DNA from: Archangiaceae bacterium | GTDB lineage: Bacteria > Myxococcota > Myxococcia > Myxococcales > Myxococcaceae | Assembly: GCA_016879935.1 (NCBI GenBank) | Contig: JAACJQ010000312.1 | Location: forward strand, 1 to 64,000 | DNA length: 64,000 bases | Direction: 5' to 3' | Shown: positions 8,165 through 16,671 of the stretch, one piece after another | Layout: every line of letters begins with the position of its first letter | How positions within the stretch are numbered: position 1 is the first letter of the stretch | The notes under the pieces: generated by a model | Databases searched by the model: none | What the model saw: the letters and a program-made list of their open reading frames with translations, nothing else | What the model was told of the DNA's origin: nothing | Translations under genes and position numbers: made by a program

Positions 8165-9559
8165 TCACAGCGGGTCGAACTGCAGCGTCACGGCGGTGCG
8201 GGTCATGGGTGGCAGCGTGATGTCGGCGCTCCCGAGCGGGCCGGCCTGGTACGTCTCGACGACCGCCGTCAACGCGCCACAGCGGTCGGCGACGAGGGCT
8301 GATGGAGAACCGGTGAGTGTCACCGGCGCCTCCGGCCTGCCCCTCTCGTCCCACCGATAGAGCATCGCCACCGCGCCGCCCCAGTTCCCCGTGAGAATCG
8401 AGACGCGGCCCCACGCATCGACGGCGCTGAACTGGCCCGACGACGCAGTGCCGAGCGCCGCTCCACCACGGGTCACGCCCGAGGCGAGGTCGAGCTCCCA
8501 GAGAAAGGTGCTGCCAGCGCCCAGCTTCACGCCGTCGCCGAGGTCGAGGCCCGTGCAGTAGGAGCCGGTGACGAGCAGGCGCTCACCGTCGTGGCTGAGC
8601 CCGTTGGCCCCCGTCGAGCCCCAGCCGATGCAGCTGCCTTTGACGGTGCGCAGCCAGAGGAGCCGCCCTTCACGGTCGAACTTCACGACGAAGGCGCCCT
8701 CGGGCAGACCCGCGGTGACGACGGGCTGGCTGCCAACCCGAAGGGAGCCGAACTTTCCCGCGATGGCGACGCCTCCCGGCACGTCGAGCACCGCGCGAAC
8801 TGGCCCGAGCTGCACCGAGCCTGCGTTCAGCACCAGGTCCTGGTTCGACCACTGCACCGCGCCATCACTCGCGCGCACCGACTGCACGAGGGCGTTCGGG
8901 CCGAGGTTGGCGGTGACGAGGAAGTTGCCCTCCGAATCGACGGCGACCGGTCTGGCGGTGTCGGACGAAGCCGAGCCCACACTGCGCGCCCACAACAACT
9001 GGCCAGCCGGTGTGAAGCCCAGCAGGGCGACATCGGAGGCGCCGCCGCTCGTCAACACGCGGCCCTGCACCGTCAGCGTGCCCGTGAAGCTGCCGGCGAC
9101 GAGCAGCACGCCACGAGGGCTGACGGCGAGCTGAGCCACGTTCACGCCGGTGCTGAAGCGCGTCTCGACCGCGCCCGTCGCCGAGAGCTTCACCACCTGC
9201 ACACCTTCGAGCAGGCGCGTGCCGGCCAACGTCGCGTCGGGTGCGGCGGCCACCACCAGCCAGGTGCCGCCATCGGTCGCGCTGACGGCGAGCACACCGT
9301 TGTTTCCGCGGCTCGTCGTCACCGGCAGCACCCGCGCGGCGTCGGCGGTGAGCGGCGTGGCGGGAGCGACCGGGCCGAGCGCTTCGAGGGGCACCCGGCG
9401 GCGGGAGGGCGGCGCACAGGGGAGCGGCCTCGGCGCCGACTGCATCACCACCGCTCCGGCGTCGGTGGAGACCTCGGGCACCCCGGGCGCGACGAGCTCG
9501 AGGTCGGCCGGCGTTCGACCGCAGGCCGCCAGCGACAGCAGCAAGAGAGAGGTCCTCAT
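8165..9559 (-). CDS. Exported beta-propeller (SBBP-like) lipoprotein
   Basis: A lipoprotein of about 464 residues. MRTSLLLLSLAACG gives a signal peptide with the lipidated Cys at 13. The mature protein has repeats of the type GVLLVAGSFTGTLTVQG...VALLGFTPAGQLLWARSVG, spaced 45-60 residues apart, typical of SBBP-like propellers in myxobacterial surface proteins. The frame stays open upstream, but that stretch is low-complexity, so I start at 9559. It is transcribed divergently from the purine-catabolism operon. Confidence 0.7.
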   Translation of the reverse strand: MRTSLLLLSLAACGRTPADLELVAPGVPEVSTDAGAVVMQSAPRPLPCAPPSRRRVPLEALGPVAPATPLTADAARVLPVTTSRGNNGVLAVSATDGGTWLVVAAAPDATLAGTRLLEGVQVVKLSATGAVETRFSTGVNVAQLAVSPRGVLLVAGSFTGTLTVQGRVLTSGGASDVALLGFTPAGQLLWARSVGSASSDTARPVAVDSEGNFLVTANLGPNALVQSVRASDGAVQWSNQDLVLNAGSVQLGPVRAVLDVPGGVAIAGKFGSLRVGSQPVVTAGLPEGAFVVKFDREGRLLWLRTVKGSCIGWGSTGANGLSHDGERLLVTGSYCTGLDLGDGVKLGAGSTFLWELDLASGVTRGGAALGTASSGQFSAVDAWGRVSILTGNWGGAVAMLYRWDERGRPEAPVTLTGSPSALVADRCGALTAVVETYQAGPLGSADITLPPMTRTAVTLQFDPL

Positions 9560-9893
9560 TCGCGCGGGCGCGTGCAACCGGGAGGCCGCGCGGACGAACT
9601 CCCGCGACTGCTCGCGAGCGACGCGCCAGCGTGAACCTTCGCGAGAGCGGCCAGCGCTCCGAATCAGAGGGAGCTGATCATGCGCCTCGACGAGGGCGGA
9701 ATGGGTGCTCCGCGAGACGCGTCCGGCTGGGCGCGGCGCGTGAAGTGTCCAGGAGTTCGCAGGCCGCGGCCGACACCTGTCGGCCCCACGCGACAACCTC
9801 GACACCTCACGCCACCACGCTGGAGCGCTGGAGCCTGTACCCTCCGCGCGTCTGATGCTGCTGGCGGGCCGGTGATGCGGCAAGGTGCCGCCC
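9560..9893. other. Divergent intergenic region before the ureide operon
   Basis: About 330 bases separate the propeller lipoprotein from the allantoicase fusion gene. No plausible gene was seen on either strand. It holds one TGATCA (9674) and an 18-base palindrome at 9768..9785, and must contain promoters for both directions. No confident -35/-10 pair was found. Confidence 0.5.
9768..9785. promoter_or_regulatory. 18-bp palindrome, candidate operator for the ureide operon
   Basis: GGCCGACA-CC-TGTCGGCC has perfect 8-base arms. It lies about 110 bases upstream of the operon start, in the divergent promoter region. Its size and symmetry suit a dimeric repressor site, perhaps a urate- or ureide-responsive regulator, but no such regulator is encoded next to it. 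A hairpin in the leader RNA is the alternative. Confidence 0.45.
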
Positions 9894-11444
9894 ATGTCGA
9901 ACGCACCCGTGCCTGCTGACTTCGCCCACCTCGTCGACCTCGCCGCCGACCTGCTGGGCACCTTCGTTCTCTACGCCACCGACGACTACTTCGCCGAGAA
10001 GGAGAACCTGCTCAAACCGGGCCCCGCCGAGTGGCGCGAAGGCGCGTACACCGACAAGGGCAAGTGGATGGATGGCTGGGAGTCGCAGCGCAAGCGCGAG
10101 CCCGGGCACGACTTCGCCATCGTTCGCCTCGGCGCTCCGGGGCGCATTCACGGCGCGCTCGTCGACACCACGCACTTCAAGGGCAACGCGCCGCAAGAGG
10201 TGGCCCTCGAAGGCATCGTGGCACCACACACGGCGACCCCGGCTCAGCTGCTCGCCTCGAACGAGTGGTTCGAGGTGCTGCCCCGCCAGGCCGTGAAACC
10301 CGACTTCCAGAACGTGCTCAAGGCGAAGACGGCCTCGTCGCGCGTCACCCACGTGCGCCTGCGCATCTACCCCGACGGTGGCGTGGCCCGCCTGCGCGTC
10401 TACGGAGAGGTGGCCGCCGAGCCCCGCACCTTCTGGCGTCGTGGCAGCGTCGACCTCGCGGCGGTGGAGAACGGCGGCACCATCGCCGCGGTGAGCGACC
10501 AGTTCTTCGGGCCTCCGTCGAACCTGCTGCTCCCGGGTCGTGGCGTGAACATGGGTGATGGCTGGGAGACGAAGCGCCGTCGCACGCCGGGCAGCGACTG
10601 GTGCGTCATTCGCCTCGCCCGCCGCGGCGTCGTCGAGCGCATCGAGCTCGAGACCCACTTCTTCAAGGGCAACGCGCCGCAGGCCACGCTCATCGAGGCC
10701 GTCGACGAGGAGCAGCTCGGGCCCGAGGCCGTGCAGGCGATGCTGCGGGAGCCGAAGGGCTGGCAGACGCTGCTCGCGAAGACGCCGCTGGTGCAGCACA
10801 AGCGCCACCAGCTCGAGCCCGACCGGCCGATGACCGTCACCCACCTGCGCGTGCACATCTTCCCGCACGGTGGCGTGAACCGGCTGCGCGTGTTCGGCAC
10901 GTCGGTCGATTCGCCCGCCGAGCGTGACGTGCTCGCGCAGCTGAACGCACTCGACGCCGACGACGCCTCCGAGCTGTTCCTCTCGTGCTGTGGCGCGCGC
11001 GCGTGGGCCGAGACGATGTCGGCGCTGCGGCCGTTCGGCTCGCTCAAAGACCTCTTCGCCGCCGCTGAGAGCGTGTGGTGGAAGCTGGGCACCACCGCCT
11101 GGCTCGACGCGTTCGCCGCGCACCCGCGCATCGGCTCGAAGCAGAAGGGCAAGGCCCAGTCGGCGAAGTCGGCGAGCTGGTCGAAGGGCGAGCAGAAGAA
11201 GGTCGACGACGCCGACAAGGCCGTGCGCGCGCAGCTGGTGAAGGCGAACGAGGCCTACTTCAAGAAGTTCGGCTTCATCTTCATCGTCTTCGCCACGGGC
11301 AAGTCGGCTGGCGAGATGCTGGCCCTCCTCGAGGAGCGCCTGCCGCGCTCGAAGAAGGTCGAAATGGAGACGGCGGCCGTGGAGCAGATGAAGATTACGC
11401 GCCTTCGCCTCGAGAAGTGGCTGTCGGCCGAACTGGAGAAGTGA
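9894..11444 (+). CDS. Allantoicase fused to OHCU decarboxylase
   Basis: A 516-residue bifunctional enzyme of ureide breakdown. Residues 1-335 are allantoicase (allantoate to ureidoglycolate plus urea), built as two repeats. Each repeat has GWESQRKREPGHDFAIVRL- or GWETKRRRTPGSDWCVIRL-type strands and a THFKGNAPQ or THFFKGNAPQ motif. Residues about 340-515 are 2-oxo-4-hydroxy-4-carboxy-5-ureidoimidazoline decarboxylase, with AHPRIG (catalytic His), a WSKGEQ Glu and the GKSAGEMLALLEERL helix. The ATG at 9894 has CAAGG eight bases upstream. The hydroxyisourate hydrolase gene starts three bases after the stop. The two domains catalyse non-consecutive steps, separated by allantoinase. Confidence 0.92.
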   Translation: MSNAPVPADFAHLVDLAADLLGTFVLYATDDYFAEKENLLKPGPAEWREGAYTDKGKWMDGWESQRKREPGHDFAIVRLGAPGRIHGALVDTTHFKGNAPQEVALEGIVAPHTATPAQLLASNEWFEVLPRQAVKPDFQNVLKAKTASSRVTHVRLRIYPDGGVARLRVYGEVAAEPRTFWRRGSVDLAAVENGGTIAAVSDQFFGPPSNLLLPGRGVNMGDGWETKRRRTPGSDWCVIRLARRGVVERIELETHFFKGNAPQATLIEAVDEEQLGPEAVQAMLREPKGWQTLLAKTPLVQHKRHQLEPDRPMTVTHLRVHIFPHGGVNRLRVFGTSVDSPAERDVLAQLNALDADDASELFLSCCGARAWAETMSALRPFGSLKDLFAAAESVWWKLGTTAWLDAFAAHPRIGSKQKGKAQSAKSASWSKGEQKKVDDADKAVRAQLVKANEAYFKKFGFIFIVFATGKSAGEMLALLEERLPRSKKVEMETAAVEQMKITRLRLEKWLSAELEK

Positions 11445-11446
11445 CC

Positions 11447-11779
11447 ATGGGCATCTCGACACACATCCTCGACACGTCACGCGGCAAGCCGGCGAAGGGC
11501 GTGACGGTGCGGCTCGAGCAGGTCGTCGGCATGGCCACCACCGAGCTCGCGCAGGGCGTCACCAACGACGACGGGCGGGTCAAACCGCTGCTCGAGACGA
11601 TTCCCATGAAGGGCACGTTCCGCCTGCACTTCGAGGTGGCGCCGTACTTCAACGCGCTGGGCGTCGAGACGTTCTTCCCGTCGGTCTTCATCGACTTCGT
11701 GGTGAAGGACGTGAACGAGCACTACCACGTGCCCTTGTTGCTCAACCCCTTCGGGTACTCCACGTACCGGGGCTCGTGA
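11447..11779 (+). CDS. uraH: 5-hydroxyisourate hydrolase (transthyretin-like)
   Basis: A 110-residue transthyretin-fold enzyme that converts 5-hydroxyisourate to OHCU, the substrate of the decarboxylase encoded just upstream. It has the N-terminal STHILDTSRGKPA motif (catalytic His), a central Arg/Glu region and the diagnostic C-terminal YRGS. The ATG at 11447 follows the upstream stop by two bases, with GGAG upstream. The end overlaps the next gene through GTGA. Length and motifs are normal for a tetrameric cytoplasmic enzyme. Confidence 0.95.
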   Translation: MGISTHILDTSRGKPAKGVTVRLEQVVGMATTELAQGVTNDDGRVKPLLETIPMKGTFRLHFEVAPYFNALGVETFFPSVFIDFVVKDVNEHYHVPLLLNPFGYSTYRGS

Positions 11780-12270
11780 CGGTGAAGGTCGAGCCGCTGT
11801 CGGTCGAAGCCTTCGAGCCCTTCGGAGACGTCGTCTCTGCCGGCCTTCGCGCAGGCCTGTCGGCGAACCAGGGCACGGCGACGCGCTTCGACTGGTGCAC
11901 CGAGCTGGTGAACGCGCGAGCGCAGGCGAAGGCGAACGTGTCGGTGTTTCGCTCCGTCGCGAAGGCGCTGCCCTTCACGCTGAAGCTGCTCGAGCACCAC
12001 CCGTACTCGACGCAGGCCTTCTTGCCGATGGTGTGCACGCGGTACCTCGTGTGCGTCGCGCCGACGGTCGACGGAGGGCCCGACGTGCGTGGGCTGCGCG
12101 CGTTCCTCTGCCAGCCGGGCCAGGGCATCAACTACCGCGTCGGCGTGTGGCACCACCCCATCATCGCGCTCGAAGCCGACGCCGACTTCGTGATGGTCGC
12201 CTTCGAAGACGGCACGCGTGACGACTGTGTCGTGAAGACGCTCGACGCGCCGGTCGTCATCGAGCCGTGA
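11776..12270 (+). CDS. allA: Ureidoglycolate lyase
   Basis: A 164-residue AllA-family enzyme (ureidoglycolate to glyoxylate plus urea), the step after allantoicase. It begins VKVEPLSVEAFEPFGDVV and carries the core LEHHPYSTQAFLPM and the cupin-like GQGINYRVGVWHHPI, where the conserved histidines shape the active site. The GTG start lies inside the stop region of uraH (GTGA overlap), and its own stop overlaps the next GTG in the same way, so translation is coupled. Urease and malate-synthase-type genes are not in the window. Confidence 0.92.
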   Translation: MTVKVEPLSVEAFEPFGDVVSAGLRAGLSANQGTATRFDWCTELVNARAQAKANVSVFRSVAKALPFTLKLLEHHPYSTQAFLPMVCTRYLVCVAPTVDGGPDVRGLRAFLCQPGQGINYRVGVWHHPIIALEADADFVMVAFEDGTRDDCVVKTLDAPVVIEP

Positions 12271-13175
12271 CGGCGCCGACGATTGCCGAGCTCGAAGCGC
12301 GGGTGTTCGAGAACCCAGACGACGAGTTCGTGCGGCAGGTGGTGGGAGACGCGCTGCTCGAGCAGGGCGACCCACGGGGTGAGTTCATCGCGCTGCAGCT
12401 CGCCATCGCGCGCGGCGACTCCACCGTGGAGCAGCGGGAGCGGGCGCTCGCGCTGGAGCGAGAACACGGCGAGCGCTGGAGCACGGTTCGAGGCGCCGAG
12501 CAGGTCGAGCACCGCCGTGGATTTCCGTGGCTCGTGCGCACCCGCAAGCCGGCCGTTTCACCTGCGTGGGCGACGGTGGGCGAGCTGGTGCTGCTCGGCT
12601 CCGAGGCGCCCGGCCCCTTCTTGTCGACGTGCAGCGCGCTGCGCTCGCTCGAGCGGGTGCTGAACCTGGAGGGCGACGAGCTGCGCGAGGTGGCCACCTG
12701 GAAGACGCCGAGGCTGCGCGCCCTCGACCTGCGCTCGAACCTCGAGCCCCAGCACGCCTACTGGCTGGTGCAGGTACCGACGCTGCGAGAGCTCTCGATG
12801 AGCGCGACCGGCCCGGCCGAGCTCGTCTGGCTCGCCGCGCACCCACTGGCCGCACAGCTCGAGCTGGTGCGCCCGCGCGTCTCGTTCACCTCGAGCGGCG
12901 TCGACCTGCGCCCCATGAAGGAGACTCCCGCGCCCTTCGTCACCCGGCTCGAGTGCCTGCTCGGCTTCTCCCTCTCGGTGGAGGACGACACGCTGGTGGT
13001 GCACCTCAAGGCGAAGGCCCAGTTCGAAGACGTGGCGCAGGCGCTCGAGCCGACGCTGGCCGTCAACCTGCCGGCGGTGCTGAAGCGGCTCCGCGTCGTC
13101 GCACCAGACGGTGTGGTGGCCCCCAACGAGTTCCCCGCGTTGCTGGCGAAGCGCTTCGCGAAGTTCGTGGGCTGA
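12267..13175 (+). CDS. TIGR02996-domain protein
   Basis: A 302-residue protein whose first 60 residues fit the TIGR02996 repeat-companion domain: FENPDDEFVRQVVGDALLEQ, then GDPRGEFIALQLAIA. That domain is common in myxobacteria and planctomycetes, usually ahead of repeat regions. The middle (about 110-210) has degenerate leucine-rich-repeat-like stretches such as TPRLRALDLRSNLE and VPTLRELSMSATG. The GTG start overlaps the allA stop, so it is in the operon, although no link to ureide metabolism is evident. Function unknown. Confidence 0.75.
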   Translation: MTAPTIAELEARVFENPDDEFVRQVVGDALLEQGDPRGEFIALQLAIARGDSTVEQRERALALEREHGERWSTVRGAEQVEHRRGFPWLVRTRKPAVSPAWATVGELVLLGSEAPGPFLSTCSALRSLERVLNLEGDELREVATWKTPRLRALDLRSNLEPQHAYWLVQVPTLRELSMSATGPAELVWLAAHPLAAQLELVRPRVSFTSSGVDLRPMKETPAPFVTRLECLLGFSLSVEDDTLVVHLKAKAQFEDVAQALEPTLAVNLPAVLKRLRVVAPDGVVAPNEFPALLAKRFAKFVG

Positions 13176-13178
13176 AGT

Positions 13179-13649
13179 TCACCCACGAATGGGGAAGGAC
13201 GCGACGGCGAGCAACAGGGCGCCACCGACGAGCACGAGCGCCCCACCGGCGAGCGCGAGCGTGGCGACGGCCAGCCGAAACGCCAGCCGCGCCTTCGTGT
13301 CGACGTGCCGCGGTCTCCACGTCAGCACCACGACTCCGACCGCGAGCAGGAGCCCGACGACCGCGGCCAGCGTGACGAACTCCTCGGTGTGGCGCGTGAC
13401 GCGGTCGAGCACGGCGACCCAGCGTGGCGGCTGCGGCGGCTCGCACTCGGGGCGTGGCGGCGGCGGGGCTTCGTCTTCGGCCACGACGAGCGCGTCGTCA
13501 CAGCCGGCGGGCAGCGGCGCGGGCGACCACGAGTCGACTGCCGCGCGCGCTCCGAGGAGCGTCGTCGACGTCACCACCGGCACGACCCAGGCCAGGAGGA
13601 GCAACACGAAGGGCCGCCGGCCTGAAGGGTTGGAAGGTGAAGGCGTCAT
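13179..13649 (-). CDS. Small membrane protein after two AraC-type genes
   Basis: A 156-residue protein. One N-terminal membrane segment (FVLLLLAWVVPVVTSTTLL) is followed by a Pro-rich, acidic outer loop with two cysteines (about 50-75) and two further helices (VTLAAVVGLLLAVGVVVLTW and LALAGGALVLVGGALLLAVA). No family recognised. Its ATG overlaps the stop of the AraC-type gene by four bases (ATGA), so it is the third cistron of that unit and perhaps a target or partner of the regulators. Confidence 0.65.
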   Translation of the reverse strand: MTPSPSNPSGRRPFVLLLLAWVVPVVTSTTLLGARAAVDSWSPAPLPAGCDDALVVAEDEAPPPPRPECEPPQPPRWVAVLDRVTRHTEEFVTLAAVVGLLLAVGVVVLTWRPRHVDTKARLAFRLAVATLALAGGALVLVGGALLLAVASFPIRG

Positions 13650-14581
13650 TCGCGAGTCGTCATCGCTCCTTCGCGCGCCTCACGCGGGCTCACGCCGAAG
13701 GCCTTCTTGAAGTCGCGCGAGAAGTGGCTGGCGTCGTCGAAGCCCACCGAGCCCGAGACGTCGCTGATGGAGCGGTGCAGCTGCCCCGGGTCGCGCAACA
13801 CCAGCAGACACCGCTCGAGGCGCCGGCGCCGAATGAAGGCCGCGACGCCAAGCGGCTCCTCTTCGAACAAGCGGTACAGGTAGCGCCGCGAGAACCGGTG
13901 GTGTCGCGCGATGAGGTCGGGGCTCAACGCGGGGTCGTCGAGGTGGGCCTCGATGAACGCCTTCACCCGCGCGCGCTGGGTGTTGGCAGCCGAAGGGGAG
14001 TGGTCGAGGGAGCCGCCGAACGACATCACCATCAAGTCGAGCGCCTGCGTCGCGAGCAGGGCGGCGTTCGCGCCGAGCGCGTCACGCTGCGACTGGTTCG
14101 CGAGCTCCTGCAGGAAGGTGCTGGTGAGCGCGGCGACCCCGCGGTCGGCGTGAAGGCTCTTGCCAGTCACCGAGGAGGCGTTGGGCAGCCGCTCCATCAT
14201 GCGCGCGCGGTCGACGACGACGATGAGCTGCCGGAACGGGGTGAGGTAGTCGAAGCGGAACGGCGCGGCGCTGTCGCAGAGCACGAGGTCGCCGCGCTGC
14301 AGGCCCGAGGTGTTGTCCGACTGGGCGATGCGCGCCGTGCCCGAGACGGTGACGCCCACCGAGAACCAGGGCCGCTCCCAGCGCTTGATGTCGAGCGCGT
14401 TGCGTTCGAGCGCGAGCGGGTCGGCCCGAACGTCGATGAGCAGCAGGTCGCCCACCTGCGTCGTCTTCACGTCGGCCGCGAAGCCACGCTTCGTCGACTG
14501 CAACGCGCGCACGTCGCCGATGCCGAAGCGGCTGACGATTTCTTCGCGGAAGAAGCCGAACTCCTCGTCAGCACGCAACAT
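13646..14581 (-). CDS. AraC-family transcriptional regulator (second of two)
   Basis: A protein of about 311 residues, starting MLRADEEFGFFREEIV. The N-terminal 200 residues form an AraC-binding-domain-like sensor (GLQRGDLVLCDSAAPFRFDY). The C-terminal 100 residues carry two helix-turn-helix motifs, ending in SVGFDDASHFSRDFKKAFGVSPREAR. This matches the layout of AraC-ligand-binding-like family regulators. It overlaps the upstream AraC-type gene by 14 bases and the downstream membrane protein gene by four. The inducer is unknown. Confidence 0.88.
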   Translation of the reverse strand: MLRADEEFGFFREEIVSRFGIGDVRALQSTKRGFAADVKTTQVGDLLLIDVRADPLALERNALDIKRWERPWFSVGVTVSGTARIAQSDNTSGLQRGDLVLCDSAAPFRFDYLTPFRQLIVVVDRARMMERLPNASSVTGKSLHADRGVAALTSTFLQELANQSQRDALGANAALLATQALDLMVMSFGGSLDHSPSAANTQRARVKAFIEAHLDDPALSPDLIARHHRFSRRYLYRLFEEEPLGVAAFIRRRRLERCLLVLRDPGQLHRSISDVSGSVGFDDASHFSRDFKKAFGVSPREAREGAMTTRE

Positions 14582-15464
14582 CGAGGCACTCTCCTGCACG
14601 AATGGGCGCGGTCGCAAGGTGGGCCGAACGAGGCGCGTGGCCGACGTGACGCCGGTACCAGGCGCAGAAGTGCGAGGCCGTGGCGAAGCCGATGGAGTGC
14701 GCAATCCACTCCAGCTTGTGCGTCGCGTCGCTCAGCAGCGCGTGGGCCCGGTCGAGCCTCACCCGGTTCAGCTCGTCGCGAAACGAGCTGCCTTCGACGG
14801 TCAGCGCCCGCTGCAGCGCACGGGTCGAGCAGCCGAGGTGCTGGGCAGCACGCTGGAGCGTGGCGTCACGCAGGTGGTGCTCGAGGTGCGCGCGGAGCCG
14901 GGCTCGCACGGTGGGCGCGGCCGGCTCGAGGGTCGAGAGCAGCGCCTCGTCGTCTGCCAACCAGCGGCCAGCGGCGGGCGCGTCGACGAAGATGCGCTGG
15001 CGCACACGAACGCCACTGCGGGCCGCGAAGAGACCGCCGAGCGCGTTGCCTGACAGGTCGTCGGCCACCAGCACCGCGCGGCGCGCGAGCCCCGGCGTCT
15101 CGACGAGCAGCCGGTCGACGAGCACCTTCGCGTGAAGCAACGAGTCCATCGCGAGGTGCAGCCGCGTGACGTCGATGCAGACGCGAGCCGGCGTCCATGC
15201 GCCGAGCTGCGAGTGCACGTGCGAGAGCAGCCGCTCGTGCGACGCGTCGGTCACTGCACCGCTCACCACCACGCCGGCCAACGAGGTGTCGCTCCGCCAG
15301 ACGGCGCGCAGCGGTGAAGTCGAGAGCGTGGCCGGGTCTCCACGGTCGAACACGATGACGTTGTGCCATCGGCGCCCCGCTTCGTCTGGCCATGGCGTGC
15401 CAGACGAGTGGCCAGCGCGTGCACGGCGGCGCGCTCGCGACATCACGAGGCGCAGCGACGACAT
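14568..15464 (-). CDS. AraC-family transcriptional regulator (first of two)
   Basis: A 298-residue protein. The N-terminal part (about 30-190) does not resemble the common cupin sensor. It reads like an alpha/beta domain (SHVHSQLGAWTPARVCIDVTRLHLAMDSLLHAKVLVDRLL, then RRAVLVADD), perhaps a receiver-like or STAS-like fold. The C-terminal HTH pair is clear: LQRAAQHLGCSTRALQRAL, then SIGFATASHFCAWYRRHVGHAPRSAH. Two adjacent regulators of the same class in one operon suggest duplication with divergent sensors. Alternative in-frame starts exist within the first 10 residues. Confidence 0.85.
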   Translation of the reverse strand: MSSLRLVMSRARRRARAGHSSGTPWPDEAGRRWHNVIVFDRGDPATLSTSPLRAVWRSDTSLAGVVVSGAVTDASHERLLSHVHSQLGAWTPARVCIDVTRLHLAMDSLLHAKVLVDRLLVETPGLARRAVLVADDLSGNALGGLFAARSGVRVRQRIFVDAPAAGRWLADDEALLSTLEPAAPTVRARLRAHLEHHLRDATLQRAAQHLGCSTRALQRALTVEGSSFRDELNRVRLDRAHALLSDATHKLEWIAHSIGFATASHFCAWYRRHVGHAPRSAHLATAPIRAGECLDVAC

Positions 15465-15509
15465 GGGTTCGGCCGCGTGGCGACTGGCCGCGCGGTACCA
15501 CTCGCGCCC

Positions 15510-16649
15510 ATGAAGAACGCCATCACGTTCGCGCTCGTCGCGTTGTGGCTCGGTTGCCCGGGGCCCGGCCGGCCCGACGCAGGTTCGGCGGGTGGAGGGG
15601 TCGCGGCCACGGGGGGTGGCGTCGCGACGGCAGGCGGGGCCGCGGGAGGCGCCGCGGGGGGGAGCGTCACCGCAGGCGGCTCGGCCAGCGCAGGCGGTTC
15701 AGCCATCGACGCGGGGCCCATCACGCGCATCACGGGAGGGCTGCCGCCGTACGCGATTCGCGCGAACGGCGAGGTGTGGGGCATGGGCTCGATGCCGCTC
15801 GTGCAGTTCGACGGCGACCGGCCCATCGACCTGCAGGCCGACGTCGGCTTCATCCTGATGCGGGGCGATGGCGGGGTTGGCTACGTCGGAGTCGGCAGCG
15901 ACGGGGCGGGCTTCGCAGGCGCCGTGAAGGTGAGCGCTGGCGTGTTTCACGCGTGCGCCGTGATGGCCGACCGCGGCGTGAAATGCGTGAGCGACGTCGC
16001 TTCGAACCTGACCGGCGAGGTCGGCAACGGCACGAACCAGCCCTCGGTGATGGCGGCGCAGGTGACGGGTGTCTCCGCGGCGAAGGCGTTGTGGTTGGGC
16101 CTCCGGCGGAGCTGCGCGTTGCTGGTCGACGGCACCGTCGCCTGCTGGGGCAGCGAACCCGGCAACGGGCTCTCGGAGTCGAACGTCGCGGTGGCGGTCA
16201 CCGGCCTCACGGGCGTCACCTCCATCGACGGCAGCTGGAACATCACCTGCGCGCACCAGAGCGGTGGACGCACCTCGTGCTGGGGTGACGTCTACCACCT
16301 GCCCGTCGAGAGCGATGGCGGCAGCGACCACCTTTCGGCCAACGAGATGCCGAACCTCGCCGGGGCCATCGAGGTGAAGGGCGGCCGCGACCACGAGTGC
16401 GCCCTGTTCGAGAGCGGCGTCGTGAAGTGCTGGGGCATGCGCGGCGTCTCGTACAGCTATCAACTCGGCGTCGAGGCCCCGCAAGCGAGCATCGAGCCCA
16501 TCACCGTTCCGGGCATCACCGACGGCGTTCAGCTGTCGGTGGGAAGAGACCAGACCTGCGTGTTGCGGCGCTCGGGCGTCGTCACCTGCTGGGGCGCTTC
16601 GTGGAGCTCGGCCGGCTCGATTCTGCAGGACCAGGCGCCGTTGCCCTGA
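15510..16649 (+). CDS. RCC1-repeat lipoprotein
   Basis: A lipoprotein of about 379 residues. MKNAITFALVALWLGC is a lipoprotein signal, followed by a 50-residue Gly/Ala linker of the AGGGVAATGGG type. The rest is an RCC1-like propeller with repeated VSAGVFHACAVMADRGVKC, WLGLRRSCALLVDGTVACWG and SVGRDQTCVLRRSGVVTCWG units. Paired cysteines in each repeat suggest disulfides outside the cell. ATG 15510 places the signal at the N-terminus. The stop codon is part of a TGATCA site (16647). Confidence 0.8.
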   Translation: MKNAITFALVALWLGCPGPGRPDAGSAGGGVAATGGGVATAGGAAGGAAGGSVTAGGSASAGGSAIDAGPITRITGGLPPYAIRANGEVWGMGSMPLVQFDGDRPIDLQADVGFILMRGDGGVGYVGVGSDGAGFAGAVKVSAGVFHACAVMADRGVKCVSDVASNLTGEVGNGTNQPSVMAAQVTGVSAAKALWLGLRRSCALLVDGTVACWGSEPGNGLSESNVAVAVTGLTGVTSIDGSWNITCAHQSGGRTSCWGDVYHLPVESDGGSDHLSANEMPNLAGAIEVKGGRDHECALFESGVVKCWGMRGVSYSYQLGVEAPQASIEPITVPGITDGVQLSVGRDQTCVLRRSGVVTCWGASWSSAGSILQDQAPLP

Positions 16650-16671
16650 TCAACCAACCCCAAGGAGCTTC

